Shown: positions 9,140-17,131 of the stretch, in pieces
Numbering within the stretch: the stretch's first letter is position 1
How the letters are laid out: every line of letters begins with the position of its first letter
DNA from: Pseudomonas sp. S31
GTDB lineage: Bacteria > Pseudomonadota > Gammaproteobacteria > Pseudomonadales > Pseudomonadaceae
DNA: 64,000 nt
Reading direction: 5' to 3'
Assembly: GCF_016648105.1 (NCBI RefSeq)
Contig: NZ_JACVVE010000001.1
Span: 124,001-188,000, forward strand
Made by a program: the position numbers and the translations under genes
Notes under the pieces: generated by a model
Databases searched by the model: none
Told to the model about the DNA's origin: nothing
The model's input: only the letters and a program-made list of their open reading frames with translations

Positions 9140-9282
9140 GGGTAATCCAGAAGAAGGAGGACGCAAGGATATTCCCCGAGACCTCGTTACCTGGCAAGGC
9201 ACAAAGCCGCGGCGTGCTTCATCAGGTAGCACGAATGAGTGGAAGTGTAACAATCCGGTGCATTATGCTCACCAATACAAAA

Positions 9283-9301
9283 TAGATTGTTGAACAATCT
9301 A
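9283..9301. promoter_or_regulatory. Perfect palindrome, probable GntR operator
   Basis: TAGATTGTTGAACAATCTA is a perfect 19-nt palindrome around a central G. The TTGT/ACAA half-sites match those bound by FadR-type GntR proteins. It lies 144 bp upstream of the GntR start and 91 bp upstream of the transporter start, where it could control both genes. Confidence 0.65.
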
Positions 9302-9391
9302 GGCCGCATGATTCATCGAATTGAAGCCTATTCTTGCTACATGGCATGGCACTTGCTCAGCGAAGTCATCTCTCATTGTAGGAATGCTGCT

Positions 9392-10624
9392 GTGACACAG
9401 ACCGCTCTAGAGTTCAGCAAGGCCCGGCGATCGTCCCTGATCGCCGCGATCTTCATGATGGCCACCTCCGCCATCGGCCCGGGTTTCCTGACCCAGACCG
9501 CTACCTTCACCGCGACCCTGGGCGCTGCGTTCGCCTTCGGCATCCTTGCCTCGATCCTCATCGACTTCGTCGTGCAGTTGAACGTCTGGCGTATCGTCAC
9601 CCTCACCCGCATGCGCGCCTCAGACCTGGCCAACGCGGCGATTCCCGGCAGTGGTTACGTGCTGGCGGTGCTGGTGATCTTCGGCGGCCTGGTGTTCAGC
9701 CTGGGCAACATCGCCGGCGCCGGTCTTGGCCTCAATGCGCTGATCGGCCTGGACCCGAAATGGGGGGGTGCGCTGAGCGCCCTGGTGGCCATCGGCATCT
9801 TCTCGTCGCACCGCGCCGGCGTGGCCATGGACCGCATCATGATCGTCCTCGGCACCCTGAAGATCAGCCTGATCGTGTTCGCGGCCTGTTCGACCCACCC
9901 GCCCCTGGGCGAGGCCTTGCGCCAGGCGGTATGGCCTGATTTCGTCGACTTCGCGGCGATCACCACCATCGTCGGCGGCACCGTGGGCGGCTATATCACC
10001 TATGCCGGCGCCCACCGCCTGCTGGACAAAGGCACCGTTGGCGTGGAAAACATCGACGTGGTGTCCAAGGCGGCCCTGACCGGCATCCTGGTTACCGGCA
10101 TCGCGCGCTATGTGCTGTTCCTGGCCATCCTCGGCGTGGTCGCCAGCGGCGTGGTCATCGACGTCTCCGGCCAGGCTGCCAACCCGGCCGCCCAGGCATT
10201 CGGCGCCGCCGCCGGCCAGGCCGGGCTGATGGCCTTCGGCCTGGTACTGTGGGCCGCCGGGATCAGCAGCGTGATCGGCGCCTCGTACACCTCGATGTCG
10301 TTCATCACCGTGTTTTCCAAACGCATCACCGAGCGCACCCGCCACCTGGCGACCGTCGGTTTCATTCTGGTCGCACTGGCCGTATACCTGACAGCAGGCA
10401 AGCCGCCGGCAGCCCTGCTGGTGTTCGCCGGCGGCTTCAACGGCCTGATCCTGCCGCTGGGCCTGAGCATCTTCATGTACGTCGGCTGGCGCCGCTCCGA
10501 CCTGATGGGCGGCTACCACTACCCGCGCTGGCTGCTGGTACTGGGCGTGCTGACCTGCCTGTTGTCGTGGTACATGGCATTCAAGTCGGCCGGTGCCATC
10601 TTCGCCTTCATCAACGCAGCCTGA
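9392..10624 (+). CDS. NRAMP-fold transporter lacking metal motifs (YcsG-like)
   Basis: A 410-residue membrane protein with about eleven hydrophobic segments, aligned with NRAMP/SLC11 by GPGFL in the first segment and the general spacing. The metal-binding DPGN of segment 1 is replaced (TATFTATL) and the MPH of segment 6 is absent ([14 protein letters not shown]). This matches the degenerate NRAMP relative ycsG found beside 5-oxoprolinase genes in Bacillus. The partner genes suggest pyroglutamate or another small acid as substrate rather than a metal, but that is inference. I chose GTG 9392 because AGGA lies 8 nt upstream; the frame is open from 9287. It is first in the pxp operon, with 22 bp to pxpA. 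Confidence 0.85.
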   Translation: MTQTALEFSKARRSSLIAAIFMMATSAIGPGFLTQTATFTATLGAAFAFGILASILIDFVVQLNVWRIVTLTRMRASDLANAAIPGSGYVLAVLVIFGGLVFSLGNIAGAGLGLNALIGLDPKWGGALSALVAIGIFSSHRAGVAMDRIMIVLGTLKISLIVFAACSTHPPLGEALRQAVWPDFVDFAAITTIVGGTVGGYITYAGAHRLLDKGTVGVENIDVVSKAALTGILVTGIARYVLFLAILGVVASGVVIDVSGQAANPAAQAFGAAAGQAGLMAFGLVLWAAGISSVIGASYTSMSFITVFSKRITERTRHLATVGFILVALAVYLTAGKPPAALLVFAGGFNGLILPLGLSIFMYVGWRRSDLMGGYHYPRWLLVLGVLTCLLSWYMAFKSAGAIFAFINAA

Positions 10625-10646
10625 GACTGCCACGGAGACCCTTTTC

Positions 10647-11405
10647 ATGACTGCCATCGACCTCAACAGCGACCTCGGCGAAAGCTTCGGTGCCTGGAGC
10701 ATGGGCGACGATTCGGCGATGCTCGAGATCGTCACCAGCGCCAACGTCGCCTGTGGTTTCCATGCCGGCGACCCCGCCGGTATCCTGCGTACCCTGGAGG
10801 CCGCAGCCGCCCGTGGCGTGGCCGTGGGTGCCCACGTGTCCTACCCCGACCTGGTCGGCTTCGGCCGCCGTAACATGAGCGTGCCCGCCGAACAGCTCAG
10901 CGCCGACGTGATCTACCAGATCGGTGCCCTGCAAGGCCTGGCGCGCAGCGTCGGGACCCAGGTGAGCTACGTCAAACCCCACGGCGCGCTGTACAACACC
11001 ATCGCCGCCGACCCGGTCCAGGCCGCTGCGGTGATCCAGGGCGTGCTACGCATCGATCCGCAGCTCAAGCTGGTCTGCCTGGCCAACTCGCCGCTGATCG
11101 GCTGGGCCACCGAAGCAGGCCTTGCGTGTGTCGCGGAGGCCTTTGCCGACCGCGCCTATACCGCCCAGGGCACCCTGGTGTCGCGTGGCCGGCCCGGCGC
11201 CGTGCTGCACGACGTCGAGTTGATCGCCGAACGCATGCTGCGCCTGGTGCGCGATGGCGAGATCGAGGCCGAGGACGGCCAGGTCATCCGCCTGCAGGCC
11301 GACTCGATCTGCGTGCACGGCGATAGCCCCGATGCGGTCGGCATCGCCCGTACCGTCAGAAACCGCCTGCTCGAAGCCGGCACCACCCTTCGCGCATTCT
11401 CCTGA
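10647..11405 (+). CDS. pxpA: 5-oxoprolinase subunit PxpA (LamB/YcsF family)
   Basis: A 252-residue PxpA. Signatures are [12 protein letters not shown] at the start, [12 protein letters not shown] near residue 33, GAHVSYPD near 62, [10 protein letters not shown] near 112, and [11 protein letters not shown] near 225. With PxpB and PxpC it forms the ATP-dependent prokaryotic 5-oxoprolinase that opens 5-oxo-L-proline to glutamate in the cytoplasm. ATG 10647 follows GGAG (10634-10637). It is second in the operon, 8 bp before the DUF1445 gene. Confidence 0.95.
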   Translation: MTAIDLNSDLGESFGAWSMGDDSAMLEIVTSANVACGFHAGDPAGILRTLEAAAARGVAVGAHVSYPDLVGFGRRNMSVPAEQLSADVIYQIGALQGLARSVGTQVSYVKPHGALYNTIAADPVQAAAVIQGVLRIDPQLKLVCLANSPLIGWATEAGLACVAEAFADRAYTAQGTLVSRGRPGAVLHDVELIAERMLRLVRDGEIEAEDGQVIRLQADSICVHGDSPDAVGIARTVRNRLLEAGTTLRAFS

Positions 11406-11413
11406 GGCCGACC

Positions 11414-12208
11414 ATGAATCCATTCCAGCAAGCCCGCGAAGCCGCCGCTGCCGCCCGCGCCCGTTACCGTGACGGCCTGGTCTCCCCCACGGCCGGCCAC
11501 GCCCCAGGCCTGACCCAGTGCAACATGATTTGCCTGCCGCGCGAGTGGGCCTACGACTTTTTGCTGTTCGCCCAGCGCAACCCGCAAGCCTGCCCGGTGC
11601 TGGACGTGACCGAGCCCGGCGATCACTCGACGTTCCTCGCCGCCGACGCCGACCTGCGCACCGACCTGCCGCTCTACCGCGTGTGGCGTGACGGCCAACT
11701 GGCCGAGGAAGTCAGCGATGCCCGCCAGCTGTGGGCCGAGCACGATGACCTGGTCAGCTTCCTGATCGGCTGCAGCTTCACCTTCGAGAACGACCTGCTC
11801 GAAGCCGGTATCGACGTGCGTCACATCAGCGAAGGCTGCAACGTGCCGATGTACCGCACCAACCGCGCCTGCCGGCCTGCCGGCCGCCTGCAAGGCAACA
11901 TGGTGGTGTCGATGCGCCCGATCCCGGCCGACCGCGTGGCCGACGCCGCCAAGATCACCGGGCGCTACCCGGGCGTGCACGGCGCCCCGGTGCACGTCGG
12001 CGAGCCCGGCCTGCTCGGCATTGCCGATATCGCCCGCCCCGACTTCGGCGATGCGGTGACCCTCAAGCCGGGCGAGATCCCGGTGTTCTGGGCCTGTGGC
12101 GTGACCCCGCAGGCGGTGGTGATGGCATCGAAGGTACCGTTCGCGATTTCCCATGCGCCTGGCCACATGTTCATCACCGACGTTCCCGACAGCCATTACC
12201 ACGTGTAG
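11414..12208 (+). CDS. DUF1445 putative hydro-lyase (YcsI family)
   Basis: A 264-residue DUF1445/YcsI protein. Family hallmarks are APGLTQCNM near residue 30, [10 protein letters not shown] near 117, NVPMYRT near 142, and a C-terminal [11 protein letters not shown] and [11 protein letters not shown]. The family is related to part of mammalian D-glutamate cyclase, which interconverts D-glutamate and 5-oxo-D-proline. Its place between pxpA and pxpBC, as in the Bacillus ycs/kip cluster, supports a role in 5-oxoproline or D-glutamate metabolism. The exact reaction is not proven. The stop is followed at once by AGGAGTGG, the ribosome site of pxpBC. Confidence 0.9.
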   Translation: MNPFQQAREAAAAARARYRDGLVSPTAGHAPGLTQCNMICLPREWAYDFLLFAQRNPQACPVLDVTEPGDHSTFLAADADLRTDLPLYRVWRDGQLAEEVSDARQLWAEHDDLVSFLIGCSFTFENDLLEAGIDVRHISEGCNVPMYRTNRACRPAGRLQGNMVVSMRPIPADRVADAAKITGRYPGVHGAPVHVGEPGLLGIADIARPDFGDAVTLKPGEIPVFWACGVTPQAVVMASKVPFAISHAPGHMFITDVPDSHYHV

Positions 12209-12217
12209 GAGTGGATC

Positions 12218-13819
12218 ATGCGTTTCTATCCGGTCAGCCTGGATGCACTGTTGGTCGAGCTGGCGAACCTGGACGAGACCCTCGCCCTGTTCGATGCCCT
12301 GCAGCAGGCGCCCATCGCTGGCGTAGAAGATATCGTGCCCGCCGCCCGCACGCTGCTGGTGTACTTTCGCCCCAGTGCGCTCAGCCGCGAGGCGCTCGCC
12401 GCGCAGATTGCCGGGCGTGATGTCGGCGCCACGGCACGCCAGGCTGGCAAGCTCATCGAGATCCCGGTGCACTACGACGGCGAAGACCTCGACGACGTGG
12501 CGCGCGAACTGGGCATCGGCCGCGACGAAGTGATCCGCCGCCACACCGGCAGCGACTACAGCGTGGCCTTTTGCGGCTTCGCCCCCGGCTTTGCCTACCT
12601 CAGCGGCGGCGCCGGCTTCGTGGTCCCGCGGCGCAGCACACCGCGCACCCGCATTCCGGCTGGCGCGGTGGCGTTGGCCGGCGGCTTCAGCGGCATCTAC
12701 CCGCAAGCCAGCCCCGGTGGCTGGCAGATCATTGGCGTGACCGCGACCCGTATGTGGGACCTCGACCGCGACGAGCCCGCCCTGTTGCAACCGGGCTACC
12801 GTGTGCGCTTCGTCGATGCCGGGCCGCAGGCCGCGGTGCAGGTCCAAGTGCCGGCTCCGGCCCTGCCGGTCGAACCGGCCGCTGACAATCACCTGGAGAT
12901 CGTCTCGCCGGGCCTGCAGACCCTGTTCCAGGACCTCGGCCGCCCGGGCCGCGCTGGGCAAGGGGTATCGGCCTCCGGCGCGCTCGACCGCGGTGCGCTG
13001 CGTGCCGCCAACCGCGCCGTGGGCAACGACCCGGCCAGTGCCTGCCTGGAAGTGCTCATGGGTGGCCTGAGCTTCGTCTGCCGGGGCCACGCCGTGGCAG
13101 CCGTGACCGGTGCCACCAGCGTGGTCGAGGTGCGTACCCCCAGTGGCCAGGTGCTGCGCCCGGCCCTGTATGCGCCGTTCACCTTGCACGACGGTGACCA
13201 GGTCTGCGTCCAGGCGCCCAGCGCCGGGTTGCGCAACTACCTGGCCATTCGCGGTGGCTTCAGCGCTGCCCCGGTACTCGGCAGCCTGGCCACCGATACC
13301 CTCGCCCAGGTCGGCCCCAAGCCCCTGGCCGCAGGTGACCGCCTGGGTTTCAACGCGCGCGTCGGTGGCACCGCCGTATCGCTGGACGAACAGCCGGCCT
13401 TCGCCATGCCGCGCGCCGGCCAGGTCGTCACCCTCGACGTGGTGATGGGGCCGCGCAGCGACTGGTTCACGCCCGAGGCGCACACCGTGCTGGCCGAACA
13501 GCCATGGCAGGTGACGCCGCAATCCAACCGCATCGGTATTCGCCTGGCCGGCGAGCAACCGCTGCAACGCGCCATCGACGGTGAACTGCCCAGCGAAGGC
13601 ACCAGCGTCGGCGCCATCCAGGTACCACCCAGCGGCCAGCCGGTGCTGTTCCTGGCCGACCACCCGCTGACCGGTGGCTATCCGGTGATTGGCGTGGTCG
13701 CTCCGTATCACCTGGACCTGGCCGGGCAGATCCCGGTCAACGCGCATATCCGCTTCAACCCGCTGGGCGCCTTCGAGCCCGTGCGGCCTGCCCATTCCGA
13801 CGAGATCCAAGCCCGATGA
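12218..13819 (+). CDS. Fused 5-oxoprolinase subunits PxpB-PxpC
   Basis: A 533-residue fusion. Residues 1 to about 215 are the AHS1/KipI (PxpB) domain, with [13 protein letters not shown] and [16 protein letters not shown]. From about 225 to 525 is the AHS2/KipA (PxpC) domain, with [26 protein letters not shown] sequence ([14 protein letters not shown]) and GPRSDWF. In most bacteria these are two genes. The same two domains form the carboxyltransferase part of urea carboxylase, which matters because the next gene encodes the matching biotin carboxylase and carrier. ATG 12218 follows AGGAGTGG. The stop overlaps the next ATG (ATGA). Confidence 0.93.
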   Translation: MRFYPVSLDALLVELANLDETLALFDALQQAPIAGVEDIVPAARTLLVYFRPSALSREALAAQIAGRDVGATARQAGKLIEIPVHYDGEDLDDVARELGIGRDEVIRRHTGSDYSVAFCGFAPGFAYLSGGAGFVVPRRSTPRTRIPAGAVALAGGFSGIYPQASPGGWQIIGVTATRMWDLDRDEPALLQPGYRVRFVDAGPQAAVQVQVPAPALPVEPAADNHLEIVSPGLQTLFQDLGRPGRAGQGVSASGALDRGALRAANRAVGNDPASACLEVLMGGLSFVCRGHAVAAVTGATSVVEVRTPSGQVLRPALYAPFTLHDGDQVCVQAPSAGLRNYLAIRGGFSAAPVLGSLATDTLAQVGPKPLAAGDRLGFNARVGGTAVSLDEQPAFAMPRAGQVVTLDVVMGPRSDWFTPEAHTVLAEQPWQVTPQSNRIGIRLAGEQPLQRAIDGELPSEGTSVGAIQVPPSGQPVLFLADHPLTGGYPVIGVVAPYHLDLAGQIPVNAHIRFNPLGAFEPVRPAHSDEIQAR

Positions 13820-15546
13820 AAAAGGTCCTGATTGCCAACCGTGGCGAAATCGCCGTGCGTATCGCCCGCGCCTGCCGTGACTATGGCGTCGCCAGCGTGG
13901 CGGTGTACGCCGACGCCGACATCGATGCCCTGCACGTGCGCCAGGCCGATGAAGCCTATGCACTGAATGGCCAGCGTCCGGCCGACAGCTACCTGAACAT
14001 CGACAAGCTGCTGGCCGTGGCGGCCCGCGCCGGCGCCGATGCCGTGCACCCAGGCTACGGCTTCCTTTCCGAACGTGCCGATTTCGCCCGTGCCGTGCTG
14101 GCTGCCGGCCTGACCTGGATCGGCCCGAACCCCGACACCATCGACGCCCTGGGCGACAAGGTGCAGGCCCGACGTATCGCCCTCAAGGTCGGCGCGCCGC
14201 TGGTGGCCGGCACCGAAGACCCGGTCGAGGACGCCAGCGAAGTGCTGGCCTTCGCCGAGCAGCACGGCCTGCCGATCGCCATCAAGGCGGCCTTCGGTGG
14301 CGGTGGTCGCGGCCTCAAGGTGGCCTGGAAGCTCGATGAAGTCAGCGACCTGTACGCCTCTGCGGTGCGCGAAGCGGTCACCGCGTTTGGCCGTGGCGAG
14401 TGTTTCGTCGAACGCTTCCTCGACCGCCCGCGGCACATCGAGGCGCAGATCATCGCCGACCGTCATGGCCGCGTGGAGGTGGTCGGGACGCGCGACTGCT
14501 CGCTGCAGCGGCGCAACCAGAAACTCATCGAGGAAGCCCCGGCGCCGTACCTGGACGACGCCCTGCGCCAACGTATTCATGACTCGGCCCGTAACATCTG
14601 CGCCGAAGCCGGTTATGTCGGCGCCGGTACCGTCGAGTTCCTGCTGAGCAGCGATGGCACCCTGTCGTTCCTGGAGGTCAACACGCGCCTGCAGGTGGAG
14701 CACCCGGTGACCGAGGAAACCAGCGGCATCGACCTGGTCATCGAGCAGTTGCGCGTCGCCGATGGCCTGCCGCTGTCGTTCCAGGGCAGCCCTGCCCCGC
14801 GTGGCCACAGCTTCGAGTTTCGGATCAATGCCGAGGACGCTGGCAACGGCTTCCTGCCCACGCCGGGTGCCATCGAGGCGTTCCAGCCGCCGAGCGGCCC
14901 GGGTGTGCGCCTGGACACCGGCGTGGTCGAAGGTTCGCGGGTATCGCCCAACTTCGACTCGATGATCGCCAAGCTGATCGTCACCGGCGCCACCCGCGAG
15001 CAGGCCATTCGCCGCGCCCGTCGTGCCCTGGCCGAATTCCGCGTCGACGGCGTGGCCACCGTGCTTCCATTCCACCGGGCGGTGATGGATCACCCGGACT
15101 TCACGGCTGACGATACCTTCGCGGTGCACACCCGCTGGATCGAGACGGATTTCGCCGAACACGTGAGCATTGCCCCGCGCAGCGCCACCCTCGCGGATGC
15201 GGGCGTGCTGCGCACCTTCGTCGAGATCGATGGCAAGCGTCATGAGCTGGGCCTGCCGACCGGCCTGCTGGCAGGCATCAACCTCGGCGCCGCTGCGCCA
15301 GTGGCAGACACCCCAGCCGCCGCTGAAACCTTAGACGAGCATGCCGTGTTCACCCCCGTGGCTGGCAACCTGCACGCCTGGGTGGTGGAAGATGGCGCCA
15401 GCGTCGAAGCCGGCCAGGTCATCGCCGTGATGGAAGCGATGAAGATGGAAACCTCGATCCTGGCACCTCGCGCCGGCACCCTGCAGATCGCCGAGCAGCC
15501 GGGCAACTATCACGACGCCCGCGCCCGTATCGGCCGCATCGACTGA
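13816..15546 (+). CDS. Biotin carboxylase / biotin carboxyl carrier protein
   Basis: A 576-residue protein of the carboxylase alpha-subunit type. The N-terminal biotin carboxylase (about 1-445) has [27 protein letters not shown], the ATP-grasp GGGGRGLK, and [14 protein letters not shown]. The C-terminal biotinyl domain (about 500-576) has the biotinylation motif VMEAMKMET. It resembles acyl-CoA carboxylase subunits, but no acyl-CoA carboxyltransferase beta gene is nearby. Its start overlaps the pxpBC stop by 4 nt, so the two are translationally coupled. I infer either a carboxylation step tied to 5-oxoproline or another lactam/amide, or an accessory role; the substrate is unknown. Confidence 0.9.
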   Translation: MKKVLIANRGEIAVRIARACRDYGVASVAVYADADIDALHVRQADEAYALNGQRPADSYLNIDKLLAVAARAGADAVHPGYGFLSERADFARAVLAAGLTWIGPNPDTIDALGDKVQARRIALKVGAPLVAGTEDPVEDASEVLAFAEQHGLPIAIKAAFGGGGRGLKVAWKLDEVSDLYASAVREAVTAFGRGECFVERFLDRPRHIEAQIIADRHGRVEVVGTRDCSLQRRNQKLIEEAPAPYLDDALRQRIHDSARNICAEAGYVGAGTVEFLLSSDGTLSFLEVNTRLQVEHPVTEETSGIDLVIEQLRVADGLPLSFQGSPAPRGHSFEFRINAEDAGNGFLPTPGAIEAFQPPSGPGVRLDTGVVEGSRVSPNFDSMIAKLIVTGATREQAIRRARRALAEFRVDGVATVLPFHRAVMDHPDFTADDTFAVHTRWIETDFAEHVSIAPRSATLADAGVLRTFVEIDGKRHELGLPTGLLAGINLGAAAPVADTPAAAETLDEHAVFTPVAGNLHAWVVEDGASVEAGQVIAVMEAMKMETSILAPRAGTLQIAEQPGNYHDARARIGRID

Positions 15547-15579
15547 TCCACCCCGCTTTACCTTGAAGTCACACGCGCA

Positions 15580-15599
15580 CTCGGGCCTTCGCGCCCGAG
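15580..15599 (+). terminator. Hairpin after the biotin carboxylase gene
   Basis: A 7-bp perfect GC stem (CTCGGGC / GCCCGAG) with a 6-nt loop begins 33 nt after the carboxylase stop. There is no T-run. It may attenuate transcription into the porin gene rather than stop it fully. Confidence 0.4.
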
Positions 15600-15645
15600 G
15601 GGCCGCGTGCTGCCGGCATTCAGCCGCCGGCACCGTTGCGACCAA

Positions 15646-15653
15646 AACAAGAA
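15646..15653 (+). promoter_or_regulatory. Possible Crc/Hfq A-rich motif in the porin leader
   Basis: AACAAGAA matches the AANAANAA catabolite-repression motif and lies 42 nt upstream of the porin start. The motif is short and the distance longer than usual, so this is a weak call. Confidence 0.25.
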
Positions 15654-15694
15654 CGTTCTATCGACCCTCCTGCCAGTACCGGAGCATGCCAGGC

Positions 15695-16936
15695 ATGTCG
15701 TCAAAAAAGACCCTTGCAACATTCAGTTCGTGCGCATTGCTGTTCCCCGTGGTGGCTTCGGCGGACTTTCTCGCCGACAGCACCGCCAACCTGGAATTGC
15801 GCAACTTCTACTTCAACCGCGACTTTCGTAACGGCCCACCCACCGCGCAGCGCCACTCGGCCGCCGAATGGGCCCAGGGCGCGCTGCTGCGCTTCACCTC
15901 CGGCTATACCGAAGGCACTGTCGGCTTCGGCCTCGATGCCTTGGGCATGTACGGATTCAAGCTCGACGGTGGCGATGGCTCGGGCGGCACCGGCCTGCTG
16001 CCGGCCGATCTGAGTTCCAACAATGGCCAGGGTTCGCAGGATGAGTACGCCAAGCTGGAGCTGACCGCCAAGGCGAAGGTGTCCCAGACGATCCTGAAGA
16101 TCGGCTCGCTGGCCTTCCGCAACCCGGTGGCGCAGAGCAACGACACCCGCCTGCTGCCGTCCACCTTCGAAGGTGCGATGGTGACGTCCAGCGACATCGA
16201 CAACCTGGCACTGCAAGCAGGCAAGCTGCGGCAGATCAAATTCAACAGTTCGTCGAACTACCAGGACTTCACCGGCAACCGCATTGGTGGCCAAAGCGAT
16301 GACTTTCGCTTTGCCGGAGGCACCTACAGCTTCAGCAAGGGGCTGAGCACCAGCCTGTTCTACGGCAACCTGGAGGATGTGTACCGCCAGGTGTTCGCCG
16401 GTGTGGTCTATGAAGTGCCACTGGCCAAGGGGCAGTCGCTGAAGTTCGACCTGCGCTACGCGAAAAGCCAGGAGGACGGCAGCTTCCGCGACCTGGACAA
16501 CCGCTCGGCCAACGGCCAGGTGGCCTACACCCTGGGCAGCCATACCTTCACCGCGGCCTACCAGCGCATGAGCGGCGACGATCCGTTCCCCTACATCGCC
16601 AACAGCGATCCGTTCCTGGTCAACTTCGTGCAGATCAACGACTTCGCCAACATCGACGAGCGTTCGTGGCAGTTACGCTATGACTACAACTTCGCGGCTA
16701 TCGGATTGCCTGGGCTGACATTCATGACGCGGTACGTGAGCGGCGACAATGTGCAGGTCAACGGCGGGCACGCAGGCAAGGAATGGGAGCGCAATACCGA
16801 TATCGGTTACACGGTGCAGAGCGGTGCCTTGAAGAACCTCGGGGTGAAAGTGCGCAACGCCACGGTGCGCTCGAACTTTGGCAATGACCTGGACGAAACG
16901 CGCTTGATCGTCAGCTACACCTGGGGGCTTTGGTAA
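15695..16936 (+). CDS. OprD-family porin, OpdO (pyroglutamate)-like
   Basis: A 413-residue outer-membrane protein with a signal peptide (cleavage near VVASA-DFLADS) and an OprD-type barrel: LELRNFYFNRDFRN, QRHSAAEWAQG, LLPADLSSNNGQGSQDEYAKLELTA broken by loops, and a C-terminal strand ending in Trp (VSYTWGLW). OprD porins import basic amino acids or small carboxylates. P. aeruginosa OpdO, a pyroglutamate porin, lies beside PxpA-like genes, so the context here points to the same substrate. I chose ATG 15695 with GGAG 10 nt upstream; ATG 15686 is too close to that site. It has its own leader but the same direction as the pxp operon. Confidence 0.88.
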   Translation: MSSKKTLATFSSCALLFPVVASADFLADSTANLELRNFYFNRDFRNGPPTAQRHSAAEWAQGALLRFTSGYTEGTVGFGLDALGMYGFKLDGGDGSGGTGLLPADLSSNNGQGSQDEYAKLELTAKAKVSQTILKIGSLAFRNPVAQSNDTRLLPSTFEGAMVTSSDIDNLALQAGKLRQIKFNSSSNYQDFTGNRIGGQSDDFRFAGGTYSFSKGLSTSLFYGNLEDVYRQVFAGVVYEVPLAKGQSLKFDLRYAKSQEDGSFRDLDNRSANGQVAYTLGSHTFTAAYQRMSGDDPFPYIANSDPFLVNFVQINDFANIDERSWQLRYDYNFAAIGLPGLTFMTRYVSGDNVQVNGGHAGKEWERNTDIGYTVQSGALKNLGVKVRNATVRSNFGNDLDETRLIVSYTWGLW

Positions 16937-16952
16937 GCGAGCGGCAGTGTCT

Positions 16953-17099
16953 GCTTCGCGGGTGAACCCGCTCCTCACAGAACAAACGCTAACCTATTGA
17001 TTTGGCTAAAGCCCTGTGGGAACGGGCTTGCCCGCGAAAAGACACCGCGCTGCCTGGCACGGGCTACGCCCGTGTTCGCGGTAGTTGCTCCCATAGCGT
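16953..17099. repeat. REP/BIME cluster 1
   Basis: The gap holds P. putida-type REP units: GCGGGTGAACCCGCTCC at 16958 onward, then an inverted pair from about 17011 to 17097 built around CGGGCTTGCCCGCG and CACGGGCTACGCCCGTG. Each can form a stable stem-loop. Extra stops such as these can also protect the porin mRNA 3' end. Confidence 0.8.
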
Positions 17100-17131
17100 G
17101 AGGCAGTCGGATCTGGGTGGCCGGAGCAGCA

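Noticed and set aside
11156..15243. Long minus-strand frames over the pyroglutamate operon (11156-13963 and 13708-15243)
   Set aside because: They are antisense to pxpA, DUF1445, pxpBC and the carboxylase, all of which have unmistakable family motifs.
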